A stretch of 64,000 bases of DNA from Marinobacterium halophilum (GCF_003014615.1 NZ_PYGI01000006.1:95489-159488); one strand, 5' to 3'. Shown: positions 46,214 to 56,121, numbered from the stretch's first letter. Made by a program: numbers and translations. The notes: generated by a model not told the origin, from the sequence alone.

Positions 46214-47032
46214 TCAGCTGAGTCGACGCTTGAGACCTGATTCATTGATGATGCGGGTCGCAATTTCCTCAATGGAAAAGTTGGTGGTATTGATGCTGTT
46301 GATGTTCTCTTTCTTGAGCAGCCGTTCCACCGTACGTATCTCGAAGTCACATTGATCCAGTGAGGCGTAGCGGCTGTTGGCTCGGCGCTCGTGACGGATG
46401 GCGGCCAGCTGAAAAGGGTCGATGGTCAGGCCATACAGCTTGTGGCGGTGTTCCTGCAGGCATTCCGGTAGACGGCTGGCCTCCATATCTTCTTCTGTGA
46501 GCGGGTAGTTGGCGGCACGAATACCGAACTGCAGCGCCATATAGAGGCAGGTGGGCGTCTTGCCGCAGCGGGATACGCCAACCAGGATAATGTCGGCCTG
46601 GCTGTATTGGCGGGTGCGTGCGCCATCGTCGTTGTCGAGCGCGAAGTTGACCGAATCGATCCGGTCCTTGTAGCGCTCCATCTCGTTGATGGCGTGGGAT
46701 TTGCCGACCGAGTAGGACGAGTGGGTCTCCAGCTCGGACTCCAGCGGCTTGAGAAAGGTTGAAAATACATCGATCTTGAAGCCGTTGCAGCTGGCCAGCA
46801 GGTCGCGGATTTCGTCGTTAACGATGGTGTCCAGAACGATCGGCTGTTTGCCGTCCTCTTCCGCCTGGCGGTTGATGCGCTCCACCACGGCTTGCGCCTT
46901 TTCAATCGTGTCGACATAGGGCAGGGTGATCTTTTCAAACCGGATTGCCTCAAACTGCGAGAGCAGGCTGTGGCCCAAAGTTTCGGCAGTAATGCCGGTA
47001 CCATCGGAAATGAAGAAGGCGGTTCTTTTCAT
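46214..47032 (-). CDS. ppsR: PEP synthase regulatory protein (kinase/pyrophosphorylase, PpsR)
   Basis: DUF299 bifunctional enzyme that inactivates PpsA by ADP-dependent phosphorylation and reactivates it by phosphorolysis. 272 residues with [17 protein letters not shown] at the N-terminus and the P-loop [10 protein letters not shown] in the middle. The start at 47032 matches the family; the frame upstream to 47176 is not conserved. Divergent from its target gene ppsA, as in most gammaproteobacteria. Confidence 0.95.
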   Translation of the reverse strand: MKRTAFFISDGTGITAETLGHSLLSQFEAIRFEKITLPYVDTIEKAQAVVERINRQAEEDGKQPIVLDTIVNDEIRDLLASCNGFKIDVFSTFLKPLESELETHSSYSVGKSHAINEMERYKDRIDSVNFALDNDDGARTRQYSQADIILVGVSRCGKTPTCLYMALQFGIRAANYPLTEEDMEASRLPECLQEHRHKLYGLTIDPFQLAAIRHERRANSRYASLDQCDFEIRTVERLLKKENINSINTTNFSIEEIATRIINESGLKRRLS

Positions 47033-47240
47033 GTAACTGTCCTGATTGTCGACAATGTTGCGGGATTTCCCCTGAGCACGATGCGCTACTTTAGCAGAAA
47101 ATAACGCCCATGTTCGTGTAGTTAAATTACATTTCGTCGAAGCCAAGATTTTTTGATTCTTCTGCAGTATTATCACGGCTTCGGTGAAAATAATAATAAT
47201 GATCCTTACGTCAAACGGCTCAGACTCAGGAGAATTGGCT

Positions 47241-49610
47241 TTGCAGGATTACGTATTGCGCCTTGAACAGGCGGGCATGGGAGATGTCGACAAAGTAGGT
47301 GGAAAAAACGCATCTCTGGGTGAGATGATCCACCAGCTCAGTGACGCAGGTGTGCGTGTGCCGGGTGGTTTCGCCACCACCGCGCAGGCCTATCGCGATT
47401 TTCTGGCACAAAGCGGTCTGGCCGATCGCATTAACGAAGCACTGGACAAGCTGGATGCGGATGATACCCGTGCCTTGCTCGAAACCGGTGGTCAAATCCG
47501 CCAATGGATCATGGACGCCGAGTTCCAGCCGGCATTGGACCAGGCGATCAATGAAGCTTGGGCCGAGATGACCAATGGCGATGAAGTTTCCGTTGCCGTG
47601 CGGTCCTCTGCAACAGCTGAAGACTTGCCGGATGCGTCTTTTGCCGGTCAGCAGGAAACCTTCCTTAACATTCGTGGCCTGGATAACGTCAAGCACGCCA
47701 TCAAGGAAGTGTTCGCCTCCCTGTATAACGACCGTGCCATTTCCTACCGTGTACACAAGGGCTTCGCTCATGCGGATGTGGCCCTGTCGGCAGGCATTCA
47801 GCGTATGGTGCGCTCTGAAACCGGTGCGTCCGGCGTCATGTTCACCATGGATACCGAATCCGGCTTTAATCATGTGGTCTTCATCACTTCCGCGTATGGC
47901 TTGGGTGAAACCGTGGTGCAGGGTTCAGTAAACCCTGATGAATTCTACGTCTATAAACCGACTCTGGCCCAGGGCGCGCCTGCAATTTTGCGCCGTACGC
48001 TCGGCTCCAAGGCGATCAAGATGGTGTACACCGAAGACGGCAGTGCTGGCAAAGCGGTTGAGACCATCGATGTACCCAAGGCCGATCGTAACCAGTTCTC
48101 CATCAATGATGCTGATGTCGAAGAGCTGGCGCGTATCGCCGTAATCATCGAAAAACATTATGGCCGCCCGATGGATATCGAGTGGGCCAAAGACGGTGAC
48201 GACGGCAAACTGTATGTGGTGCAGGCGCGTCCTGAAACCGTACAGAGCCAGAACAAGGGCACCGTCATTGAACGCTACCTGCTGAAAGAAAAAGGCAAGG
48301 TGCTGGTTGAAGGCCGTTCCATCGGTCACCGCATCGGCTCCGGCCCTGTGCGTGTGGTCAGCGGATTGGATCAGATGCATGAAGTGCAGCCGGGCGACGT
48401 ACTGGTCACCGACATGACCGACCCCGACTGGGAGCCGGTGATGAAGCGTGCCTCTGCCATTGTCACCAACCGAGGTGGCCGTACCTGTCACGCGGCGATC
48501 ATCGCCCGTGAAATGGGCATCCCGGCGATTGTGGGCTGTGGCGACGCTACTGAAAAACTGAACGAAGGCCAGGTGGTGACCGTTTCCTGTGCCGAAGGTG
48601 ATACGGGCCGTGCTTACGAAGGCAAGCTGGCATTCGAGCACCAGAGCAACAGCGTCGAGTCCATGCCCAACCTGTCGTTCGATATCATGATGAACGTGGG
48701 CAATCCGGACCGCGCCTTTGATTTCCAGTCTCTGCCCAACGCCGGTGTTGGCTTGGCGCGTCTGGAATTCATCATCAACCGCATGATCGGCGTACACCCG
48801 AAGGCACTGCTCAACTTTGATGAGCAGCCACGTGACGTGAAGCAGATCATCGAGCGCCGTATTGGTGGCTACGCATCACCGGTCGACTTTTATGTCGACA
48901 AGCTGGTGGAAGGCATCTCCACGCTGGCAGCGGCGTTCTATCCGAAGAAAGTGATCGTGCGCATGTCCGACTTCAAGTCGAATGAGTACGGACACCTGAT
49001 CGGCGGTGACCGCTACGAGCCGAGTGAAGAAAACCCGATGCTTGGCTTCCGTGGTGCGGCGCGTTACATCTCTGACAACTTCCGTGATTGCTTCGAACTG
49101 GAATGCCGTGCCCTCAAGCGTGTGCGTGACGAGATGAAGCTGACCAATGTCGAGATCATGCTGCCATTCGTGCGTACACCGGGCGAAGCCAAGCAGGTTG
49201 TCGAGTTGCTGGAAGACAACGGCCTCAAGCGCGGCGAAAACGGCCTGCGCCTGATCATGATGTGCGAAATCCCGTCCAACGCTCTGCTGGCGGATCAGTT
49301 CCTGGAATACTTCGATGGTTTCTCCATCGGCTCCAACGACCTGACCCAGCTGACGCTCGGCTTGGACCGCGACTCCGGCATTATTGCTCACCTGTTCGAT
49401 GAGCGGAACGAAGCCGTCAAGCGTCTGCTGGGCATGGCGATTGAAGCGTGCCGCAAACAGGGCAAGTATGTCGGCATCTGCGGCCAGGGCCCGTCTGACC
49501 ACCCGGATCTGGCGCGCTGGTTGATGGAGCAGGGGATTAACAGCGTATCCCTGAACCCTGATTCAGTTCTGGATACCTGGTTCTTCCTGGCGAACGAAGA
49601 GAAAGCCTGA
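47241..49610 (+). CDS. ppsA: Phosphoenolpyruvate synthase
   Basis: Converts pyruvate + ATP to PEP + AMP + Pi for gluconeogenesis (EC 2.7.9.2). Domains in order: N-terminal ATP-grasp ([29 protein letters not shown]), the phosphohistidine domain with H417 ([13 protein letters not shown]), and C-terminal PEP/pyruvate barrel. I place the start at TTG 47241, which has AGGAG 8 nt upstream and gives 789 residues beginning where P. aeruginosa PpsA begins. ATG 47199 or 47184 in frame would add 14-19 residues without RBS support. Confidence 0.95.
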   Translation: MQDYVLRLEQAGMGDVDKVGGKNASLGEMIHQLSDAGVRVPGGFATTAQAYRDFLAQSGLADRINEALDKLDADDTRALLETGGQIRQWIMDAEFQPALDQAINEAWAEMTNGDEVSVAVRSSATAEDLPDASFAGQQETFLNIRGLDNVKHAIKEVFASLYNDRAISYRVHKGFAHADVALSAGIQRMVRSETGASGVMFTMDTESGFNHVVFITSAYGLGETVVQGSVNPDEFYVYKPTLAQGAPAILRRTLGSKAIKMVYTEDGSAGKAVETIDVPKADRNQFSINDADVEELARIAVIIEKHYGRPMDIEWAKDGDDGKLYVVQARPETVQSQNKGTVIERYLLKEKGKVLVEGRSIGHRIGSGPVRVVSGLDQMHEVQPGDVLVTDMTDPDWEPVMKRASAIVTNRGGRTCHAAIIAREMGIPAIVGCGDATEKLNEGQVVTVSCAEGDTGRAYEGKLAFEHQSNSVESMPNLSFDIMMNVGNPDRAFDFQSLPNAGVGLARLEFIINRMIGVHPKALLNFDEQPRDVKQIIERRIGGYASPVDFYVDKLVEGISTLAAAFYPKKVIVRMSDFKSNEYGHLIGGDRYEPSEENPMLGFRGAARYISDNFRDCFELECRALKRVRDEMKLTNVEIMLPFVRTPGEAKQVVELLEDNGLKRGENGLRLIMMCEIPSNALLADQFLEYFDGFSIGSNDLTQLTLGLDRDSGIIAHLFDERNEAVKRLLGMAIEACRKQGKYVGICGQGPSDHPDLARWLMEQGINSVSLNPDSVLDTWFFLANEEKA

Positions 49611-49662
49611 GCCTCTGAACAAAACGGGATGTTACGTTAGTGGCATCCTGCTTGTTCTACTG

Positions 49663-49700
49663 AAAACACCCGCCTGAGCGATGCTTGAGCGGGTGTTTTT
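49663..49700 (+). terminator. Rho-independent terminator after ppsA
   Basis: 11-bp stem AAAACACCCGC / GCGGGTGTTTT with a continuing T run, 53 bp after the ppsA stop. The 245 bp from here to creC contain no convincing gene. Confidence 0.9.
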
Positions 49701-49944
49701 GTATGGTTTGCGGGCGTATGTGTTTGCGGGCAATTCAGGCCTGTTTCGGTAGACTGGGTCGCTAAAGTGGTTGACCAGTGGACTGCAGCATGGACAAGCG
49801 AAACCTCATCGAAACGGATCTCCATACCCAGTGTATTACCCTGTCATCATCGCAGCTGGCTGGAGCATTCAGATCCAAGGCCTCTGTGCGCAAGGAGTAT
49901 ATGGTCAGTGTGCGTGCCTATTAATGGCGGTCAAATCGTTCCGG

Positions 49945-51429
49945 TTACGAACGAATATCACGTTGTTCGCTCTGGTACTCACTCGGCAGCCCAAGTCGGA
50001 ACTCCGTCACATTAGGCTCAACCTCGGTCTGCCGGCGGTAGCTTAGTTCGCCACCGTGTAGTTGCATGATCTCATGAACAAAGCTGAGGCCCAGGCCGCT
50101 GCCTTTGGTGCCATCAGGTTTGGGCAGGCAGTAGAAGCGCTGGGTCAGTTTTTCTTCGGCAAAGGCGGGTACGCCGGGGCCGCTGTCCAGTACTTCAATG
50201 CCGATGCTTTCATCCGTTTGCTCGGCGCGAATAATAACGCTGCTATTGGCTGGCGCGAACTCGATGGCATTTTTGACCAGGTTGCCTAGTGCATCGCTCA
50301 GCAGGGCGAAGTCGCCGTAAATATTGAGTCCTTCCTCGCATTGTTTGTCCAGCATGACCTGATGCTGCCGAGCGTAGTATTCAAGGCCGCAACAGACATT
50401 ATCCATCAGATCGGTCGCCGCGAAATAGCGCGCATCGTTCAGGGTGTTCTGGTATTCAATGGCGGCCAGATCCAGCAGTCGTTCGATCAGGGACTGCATT
50501 CTGGAACCCTGTTCGATGATGTTGTTTAGAAAGCGGTTACGCTGCTCGTCCGTCATGGGCTCTTGCAGCAGTTCGGCCGCACCTCGAATCCCGGCTATGG
50601 GGGATTTGAGTTCATGGGTCAGACTCTGCACGTAATCGGCCACGTATGACTTGCCTTCCAGCGCCACGCGCATGCTCTCCAGCGCATCGCCCACGCGACC
50701 CACTTCATTGTTGCCCAGCGGCGGCAAAGCCACGCGTTTGCCTTGAGAAACACCCAGTGCGTAGGCTTCCAGCCGGTGCATGGGTCGTGTGATCCAGAAG
50801 GTTATCAGCAGGCCGACCAGCAGGGTGGCCAGTGCGATAGCCACCGAGGTGTATACCAGGTTGGTGCTCAGGTGAGCGATAAAGCGGTTGATGTTGCGGG
50901 TTGGTTTGCCGATGGCGACCACGCCGATGATGTCCCCTTGATGGAGCAGCGGGCTGGCGATGTAGAGCCGCTCGCTGGTGGGGTCACCCATGTCATCATC
51001 GGAGCTTCTGGCACCGTATTGGCCCCGTAAGGTCAGGTAGACATCACGCCATTGTGAGTAATCCTTGCCCAGGTCTTGCTGCCCTTCAGAGTCGAAGATG
51101 ACGGTACCGCCGGCATCTGTTACGTACAGGCGGATATCAACATCGGTTTTCACCAGGTCGTAAATACGGGCATTCAGTGGGCGTGTCTTGATGGTGGAAA
51201 AGGTTTTTGCCAGCAATCCGGTGTCGATCTGGACATTGCCGTTGGCATCGACCTGCACGGCTTGCTCACCAATCCAGGTGGCGGCAAATTCACTGAAGTC
51301 GACCAGAATATCTTCCTGTGCTTCCTGATAGCGGGGTTCCAGCTCATCCAGTACCCAATACACGACGCTGCCCAGTCCGCTAAGAATGCTGAGCAAAAAT
51401 ACAACCAGCAAGCGCACACGCAGGCTCAT
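49945..51429 (-). CDS. creC: Sensor histidine kinase CreC
   Basis: 494-residue inner-membrane kinase. TM1 about 7-27, periplasmic sensor about 30-188 (with DYSQWRDVYLTLRGQYGARS, almost identical to E. coli CreC), TM2 about 190-212, HAMP, then the HisKA box with H272 (SLTHELKSP), N box (LGNLVKNAIEFAP), G boxes DSGPGVP and GSGLGLSFV. Its ATG overlaps the creB stop by 4 bp. CreBC responds to carbon/fermentation state and, in some species, cell-wall stress. creD is not adjacent; the sortase locus is instead. Confidence 0.9.
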   Translation of the reverse strand: MSLRVRLLVVFLLSILSGLGSVVYWVLDELEPRYQEAQEDILVDFSEFAATWIGEQAVQVDANGNVQIDTGLLAKTFSTIKTRPLNARIYDLVKTDVDIRLYVTDAGGTVIFDSEGQQDLGKDYSQWRDVYLTLRGQYGARSSDDDMGDPTSERLYIASPLLHQGDIIGVVAIGKPTRNINRFIAHLSTNLVYTSVAIALATLLVGLLITFWITRPMHRLEAYALGVSQGKRVALPPLGNNEVGRVGDALESMRVALEGKSYVADYVQSLTHELKSPIAGIRGAAELLQEPMTDEQRNRFLNNIIEQGSRMQSLIERLLDLAAIEYQNTLNDARYFAATDLMDNVCCGLEYYARQHQVMLDKQCEEGLNIYGDFALLSDALGNLVKNAIEFAPANSSVIIRAEQTDESIGIEVLDSGPGVPAFAEEKLTQRFYCLPKPDGTKGSGLGLSFVHEIMQLHGGELSYRRQTEVEPNVTEFRLGLPSEYQSEQRDIRS

Positions 51430-52091
51430 GCCGGTGTCTCGAAGCTGTAGCCGAGGCCGCGATGGGTGCGGATCGGGTCGCAGTCGGTGTCTACGGTACG
51501 GATTTTTTGGCGCAGGGTTTTGATATGGGTATCAACAGTGCGGTCGAAGCTGCGTTCCGGTTCTTCCCATACTTGTTCCATCAGCTGGTCGCGAGAGTAG
51601 ATGCGTCCGGGGTGCGTCATCAGCAACAATAACAGGCGGTATTCGTAGCGGCTGAGATCCAGCAGGGAATTATTCAAGGTGATCCTGCAGCTTTCGGCAT
51701 CATGGTTAAAGCCGTTGGCGGTGACAGTTTGAGAGTGGGGCTGGCGCAGGCGGGCGCGAATGCGGGCGGTGAGTACGCGGGGGCTGAACGGCTTTGTGAT
51801 GTAGTCATCGGCACCGAGCTCCAACCCCAGCACTTGGTCGATCTCTTCGTGGCGTGAAGTAAGAAAAATGATCGGTACCGAAGAGGTCTGGCGAATACGG
51901 CGGCAGATATCAAAACCGTTCATGTCGGGCAGGCCGATATCCAGCAGCACCAGATCAATCGATGCCTGTTCGAGTGTCGCTAACGCCGCTTGGCCAGTGG
52001 TGGCCCAATGCGTGTCGATATGTTCGGTCTGGAGTGCATATTGCACGGTATCTGCAATCGATGGTTCATCTTCAACAATCAGCACCAGCAT
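51426..52091 (-). CDS. creB: Response regulator CreB
   Basis: 221-residue OmpR/PhoB-type regulator with receiver phosphoacceptor D51 (VLLDIGLPDMNG), conserved K100 (ITKPFSP) and C-terminal winged helix (LSRYEYRLLLLLMTHPGRIYSRDQLMEQVWE...HIKTLRQKI). ATG 52091 is preferred (GAGGG upstream); 52121 is a longer alternative. First gene of creBC, divergent from the VIT/vWA-sortase operon; a CreB-type site lies in the intergenic region. Confidence 0.9.
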   Translation of the reverse strand: MLVLIVEDEPSIADTVQYALQTEHIDTHWATTGQAALATLEQASIDLVLLDIGLPDMNGFDICRRIRQTSSVPIIFLTSRHEEIDQVLGLELGADDYITKPFSPRVLTARIRARLRQPHSQTVTANGFNHDAESCRITLNNSLLDLSRYEYRLLLLLMTHPGRIYSRDQLMEQVWEEPERSFDRTVDTHIKTLRQKIRTVDTDCDPIRTHRGLGYSFETPA

Positions 52092-52121
52092 GGGGCGTGC
52101 CCTCACAATTCCATTGCTCAC

Positions 52122-52137
52122 TTCACATTCACTTCAT
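52122..52137 (+). promoter_or_regulatory. Candidate CreB-binding site (cre-tag)
   Basis: TTCACATTCACTTCAT fits the cre-tag TTCAC-N6-TTCAC at 9 of 10 defined bases. It lies in the 103-bp region between the creB start (52091) and the target-protein start (52195), about 57 bp upstream of the latter. Confidence 0.65.
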
Positions 52138-52194
52138 ACTTTCCTCAAATCAGTGGCCGATTCTGTCGGTATCAATCGGATGGAGGAAGTAAAG

Positions 52195-54246
52195 ATGGCT
52201 ACGTTATCACAAATCAGCAGGCTGCCACGGATGTTAGGCGCGGTGCTGTTGCTCTGCCTGCAGGTTGCATCGGTCAGTGCGGAATCGCTCAAGGGTGGTG
52301 ACGTTACTCGCGGGTCACTCGTCTCTCGCGATGAAGCCGGTCAGGTCGCGGAGATGCCGTTGCTGGACACTCAGGTGAAGATGACCGTGACAGGGCCAAT
52401 TTTGAGAGCCGAAGTGACTCAAACCTTTACCAATCCCAGTGACAGTTGGAGCGAGGCACTGTATCTGTTTCCGCTGCCCAATGAAGCGGCAGTCGATCAT
52501 CTGCAAATGATCATTGGTGATCGCATTGTGGAAGGTGAGATCAAGGAGAAAGAAGCGGCAAAAGCTACCTACGAAGCCGCTAAAACCGACGGTAAGCAGG
52601 CGGCACTGGTAGAGCAGGACCGTCCCAATCTGTTTCATACCTCGGTGGCCAATATTCCGCCCAACGGAAAGGTGACAATCAAAATCGAATATCAGCAAAC
52701 ACTGGTCTGGCAGGATGGTGCCTTCTCTTTGCGTTTTCCGCTGGCGATCACACCACGCTATGCCGGTATGACAGAACCTGCACGCCGTGAGATCAAAGGT
52801 GAAATCAGCCTGGCGAACGGCTGGCAAGTGTTGCCCGGTGAGCGTGAGACGCGCATGGTCAACAGCGTTGACGAGCAGTCGGTGCAAGGCAAAGTGGCGA
52901 TTGAAGTCGTATTGCAGCCGGGGTTTGAACTGGATTATCTACGCAGTCCGTCTCATAGCCTGGAGCAGGCGAGTGATGAAACAGAGCAACAGGCGTTGAG
53001 TGTGCTGATCGATCAGTCCGATGAATACAAGGACTTTGTATTGAATTGGGCGCCGGTGGCGTCTGCCCAGCCGAGAGCGGCCTTTTTCTCTGAGCATAAA
53101 AATGGTGAAAACTATGGGTTGCTGATGCTGATGCCGCCTCAGGACATTGATGCAAGTGCCGTGAATCGTGAGGTGATTTTCGTGATTGATACCTCAGGTT
53201 CCATGGGTGGTACCTCAATGATCGCCGCTCGAGAGGCACTGAAAGCGGGCATCAACGGGCTGTCGTCGGGGGATGCTTTCAATATTGTCGAGTTCAACTC
53301 CAGTACGTCCGTACTTCACCGCCGCGCGGTTGCAGCCAGTGAGCCTAACAAGCGTCGTGCGCTGCAGTTTATTGAGCAGCTGGACGCTGATGGCGGCACT
53401 GAAATGCGCTCTGCGCTGGAAGCGGCCTTGAGTCGTGATGATGACTCTCGACGATTGCGTCAGGTGATATTTATTACCGATGGCAGCGTGTCTGATGAGC
53501 GTGGGCTGTTCAAACTGATCAATGACCGGTTGCAAGGAACACGTTTGTTCACGGTGGGTATCGGAAGCGCGCCCAACAGTTTTTTCATGGAAGAAGCCGC
53601 TGTGGCAGGGCATGGCACGTTCACCTACATTGCCACGGCTGATGAGGCGCAAACGGTGATGGAAAATCTATTTGACCGTTTGGCACAACCGGCGTTGACC
53701 CATATCCGGGTTGCTGGTGCTGATGTGCATGCGGTGATGCCCACGCAAATACCTGATCTGTACGCAGGTGAACCGTTGGCCGTAGCGATGAAGCTGGAAT
53801 CAGGCAGTCAGCAGGTTGAGATAAGCGGTCGTATCGGTGATGTGGCCTGGTCGGAAACGCTGACCGTGCAACCGTCGGATGAAAGTGCAGGTGTTGAGAT
53901 GGACTGGGCACAACGCGCCGTTCAGGACTGGCGTCGTGCATATCTGCGCGGTGAGTCACAGGAACGTATGCGTAACGCGATTGTCGAGTTGGGGTTGAAG
54001 CATCATCTGGTGACGCCGTACACCAGCATGGTGGCGGTTGATAAAACACCGGTGCGATCTGCTGCAGAACCACTTACATCACAGGCGGTTCCTACTGCCA
54101 AGCCGCACGGACTGCAACTGGCGCTGGCGCAAGGGGCAACCGGTTATCAGTGGACGCTGATGATGGGGTTGGTGCTGTTGCTGGTGGGCGGTGGCTTGTT
54201 GATTCAGTTGCGTCGACAGGCTGGTGACAGCGAGTTGCAGGCATGA
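52195..54246 (+). CDS. Marine proteobacterial sortase target protein (VIT + vWA)
   Basis: 683-residue exported surface protein. Signal peptide 1-29 (cleavage near VSA-ES); VIT domain about 40-170 (VTQTFTNPSDSWSEALYLFPLPNEAAVDHL); von Willebrand A domain from about 325 with intact MIDAS DTSGSMG (332-338) and FITDGSVSDE; C-terminal TM helix (about 652-674) and basic tail LRRQ. The expected LPxT-type motif before the TM is degenerate (LALAQGATGYQW). RBS GGAGG at 52182-52186 fixes the start. Overlaps the sortase gene by 4 bp. Confidence 0.88.
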   Translation: MATLSQISRLPRMLGAVLLLCLQVASVSAESLKGGDVTRGSLVSRDEAGQVAEMPLLDTQVKMTVTGPILRAEVTQTFTNPSDSWSEALYLFPLPNEAAVDHLQMIIGDRIVEGEIKEKEAAKATYEAAKTDGKQAALVEQDRPNLFHTSVANIPPNGKVTIKIEYQQTLVWQDGAFSLRFPLAITPRYAGMTEPARREIKGEISLANGWQVLPGERETRMVNSVDEQSVQGKVAIEVVLQPGFELDYLRSPSHSLEQASDETEQQALSVLIDQSDEYKDFVLNWAPVASAQPRAAFFSEHKNGENYGLLMLMPPQDIDASAVNREVIFVIDTSGSMGGTSMIAAREALKAGINGLSSGDAFNIVEFNSSTSVLHRRAVAASEPNKRRALQFIEQLDADGGTEMRSALEAALSRDDDSRRLRQVIFITDGSVSDERGLFKLINDRLQGTRLFTVGIGSAPNSFFMEEAAVAGHGTFTYIATADEAQTVMENLFDRLAQPALTHIRVAGADVHAVMPTQIPDLYAGEPLAVAMKLESGSQQVEISGRIGDVAWSETLTVQPSDESAGVEMDWAQRAVQDWRRAYLRGESQERMRNAIVELGLKHHLVTPYTSMVAVDKTPVRSAAEPLTSQAVPTAKPHGLQLALAQGATGYQWTLMMGLVLLLVGGGLLIQLRRQAGDSELQA

Positions 54247-54827
54247 GTCAGCGAATGATCAAGGCCGGGCTGGTGGCAGTATTCGCCATCGGCCTGCTGC
54301 TGACCGGTAAGGCGCTCTGGATACCCGCCAAGGCTCAGTTGGCCCAGTGGCTACTTGCCGATGCGTGGGAGCAGTCTGTGCAGACGGGTGAGGCGGTCAA
54401 GCCATGGCCCTGGGCCGATCACTGGCCGGTTGCGCGCCTTCATCTGCCGGACCTGAACATCGACCAGATTGTATTGGCTGGCGACAGCGGTAATGTGCTG
54501 GCATTTGGCCCCGGTGAGAACATGCAGGCAAAAGCACTGGCATCAGCGGCCCGTATTATCAGTGGTCACCGTGACACGCATTTTGCCTTTTTGCGGGATG
54601 TCGAGATTGGCCAAACATTAACGCTGGCCGATGCCGGTAGCCGCTCAACCTTTCGGATTGAGTCGGTTCAGGTGGTGGATTCGGCCCATGTCAGGCTTAC
54701 CCCCGAGGCGTATCCAAAGGGACTGATATTGGTGACCTGTTACCCGTTCGACACACTTACGGCAGACGGGACACAGCGGTTGGTCGTCATGGCGTCCCCG
54801 ATAGCTGTACCGGAACAGAAGGGCTGA
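54243..54827 (+). CDS. Class GN sortase (marine proteobacterial type)
   Basis: 194-residue membrane-anchored transpeptidase with N-terminal TM (about 8-27) and sortase beta-barrel. Catalytic residues H109 (ISGHRDTHF), C166 (LVTCYPF) and R179 (GTQRLVV) are in place. Translated by coupling from the VIT/vWA target (ATGA overlap), the arrangement typical of this dedicated single-substrate Gram-negative sortase pair. The site of attachment in a Gram-negative envelope is unknown. Confidence 0.93.
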   Translation: MSQRMIKAGLVAVFAIGLLLTGKALWIPAKAQLAQWLLADAWEQSVQTGEAVKPWPWADHWPVARLHLPDLNIDQIVLAGDSGNVLAFGPGENMQAKALASAARIISGHRDTHFAFLRDVEIGQTLTLADAGSRSTFRIESVQVVDSAHVRLTPEAYPKGLILVTCYPFDTLTADGTQRLVVMASPIAVPEQKG

Positions 54828-54926
54828 GCCGTTCAAGTTTGCGTGTGCAGGAGGGCGTTGTTCAGGATCGACAATTGAAGCGTGATTGCCGATGATAGGT
54901 GCAACACCCTTTCAGGAGGTCCAGCC

Positions 54927-55109
54927 ATGTCTGATGGTAAAGTGGTTGATTTCGCCGCTGCCGGTGACAAGCACCGACACAAGCGCCAGCATGAACGTAA
55001 GGAAAGTCGGGTTGAGACAATGCGCGAACGTTTTACCGCGGCGTTGCCTGACAAACCGACGCCAGTGAAAGACTACTTCAAGAAAAAACGGGCGAAGAAA
55101 AAGCGTTGA
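54927..55109 (+). CDS. Small lysine-rich hypothetical protein
   Basis: 60 residues, charged throughout: MSDGKVVDFAAAGDKHRHKR at the N-terminus and KDYFKKKRAKKKR at the C-terminus. CAGGAGGT 7 nt before the ATG is one of the best RBSs in the window, which argues it is translated. No TM or known domain. The basic tail suggests nucleic-acid or ribosome contact, but that is only inference. It lies 99 bp after the sortase gene and 9 bp before the convergent AraC gene end. Confidence 0.7.
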   Translation: MSDGKVVDFAAAGDKHRHKRQHERKESRVETMRERFTAALPDKPTPVKDYFKKKRAKKKR

Positions 55110-55118
55110 GCACACGGC

Positions 55119-56003
55119 TCAGGCGGCGGGTGATATGCCGCTGCTGTCTTGGGGCGAACAGCCGAAATAGCGTTTGAACTCGCGGCTGAACTGGGTCGGG
55201 CTCTCGTAGCCGACCTGGGCGGCGGCCTGTTTTACCTTGATGCCGCTGTCTTGCAGTAGCTCGCGTGCGCGAGTGAGTCGCAATTTCTTCAAGTACTGCA
55301 CCGGTGACGATCCGGTGGCCTGGCGAAAGTTGCGGTGAAACGATGACGTACTCATGTTGGCCAGTGCCGCCAGTTGTTCCACGTCGAAGGCATCCTGATA
55401 GTGACCGTGAATGTGCTTCAAAACACGCTCCATCCGCGCAAGGTGGGTATTGTGGCGCGCCAATGCAAACAGCGGGGTGGCCTGTGCGCTGCCCAGAATC
55501 AGGTACAGGATTTCGCGTATCAGGCCTTCACCCAGCGCCGCTGCGCTCAGTGGCGACTCAAGGCACTGGCATAGCTTCAACACGGAACATTCAAACCCCT
55601 CAGTGACCCGGCCGACGTACAGGCTGCGATGGTTGGCGATGCGATCCACTTCCGCTGGTATCCGATGATGCTCATCAAACAGGCGCACCAGCGGCTGCAG
55701 CAAATCCATATTGATATCGATGATCATGGCCAACAACGGTTCCCCGTCAGTGACCCGTGTTTCGCACTCGGCAGGAACAGGCAGGGTCATTACCAGGTAC
55801 TGATTCGGGTTGTAGTCGTAGACATGCTCATCCAGGTAGACCCGCTTGGCTCCCTGCGCAACGATGATGATGCCCTGTTGGTAGCACATCGGCTCCCGCG
55901 GCAGTGCCTGACTGGTTTTGTATACACCGACGCCGGGTAAGCGGGTTGGGTTGTAGCCTTCATTCAGGGCCAGCGGGGCCAGAGCTTGTGCCAGTTCGGT
56001 CAT
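55119..56003 (-). CDS. AraC-family regulator adjacent to yqhD (YqhC-like)
   Basis: 294 residues: N-terminal AraC_N-type effector domain (CYQQGIIIVAQGAKRVYLDEHVYDYNPNQYLVMTLPVPAE, about residues 40-80) and two C-terminal HTH motifs (VEQLAALANMSTSSFHRNFRQATG and VKQAAAQVGYESPTQFSREFKRYFG). Start 56003 with AAAGGAA upstream. Divergent from the yqhD-like gene across 118 bp; E. coli YqhC activates yqhD in response to aldehydes, and the same logic is likely. Confidence 0.88.
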   Translation of the reverse strand: MTELAQALAPLALNEGYNPTRLPGVGVYKTSQALPREPMCYQQGIIIVAQGAKRVYLDEHVYDYNPNQYLVMTLPVPAECETRVTDGEPLLAMIIDINMDLLQPLVRLFDEHHRIPAEVDRIANHRSLYVGRVTEGFECSVLKLCQCLESPLSAAALGEGLIREILYLILGSAQATPLFALARHNTHLARMERVLKHIHGHYQDAFDVEQLAALANMSTSSFHRNFRQATGSSPVQYLKKLRLTRARELLQDSGIKVKQAAAQVGYESPTQFSREFKRYFGCSPQDSSGISPAA

Positions 56004-56121
56004 TGCCTGTTCCTTTCTATCGTGATTGATAGTTTTAGGCATGATTGTAGCAGTAAAGCACATTTACGGCTGCGCTCAGGTGCGTAAAATTATCACTCAG
56101 TTGAACCAACGGGAGAACGAG

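Noticed and set aside
49767..50015. 82-codon plus-strand ORF between ppsA and creC
   Set aside because: Overlaps the creC 3' end antisense, no RBS and no conserved features.
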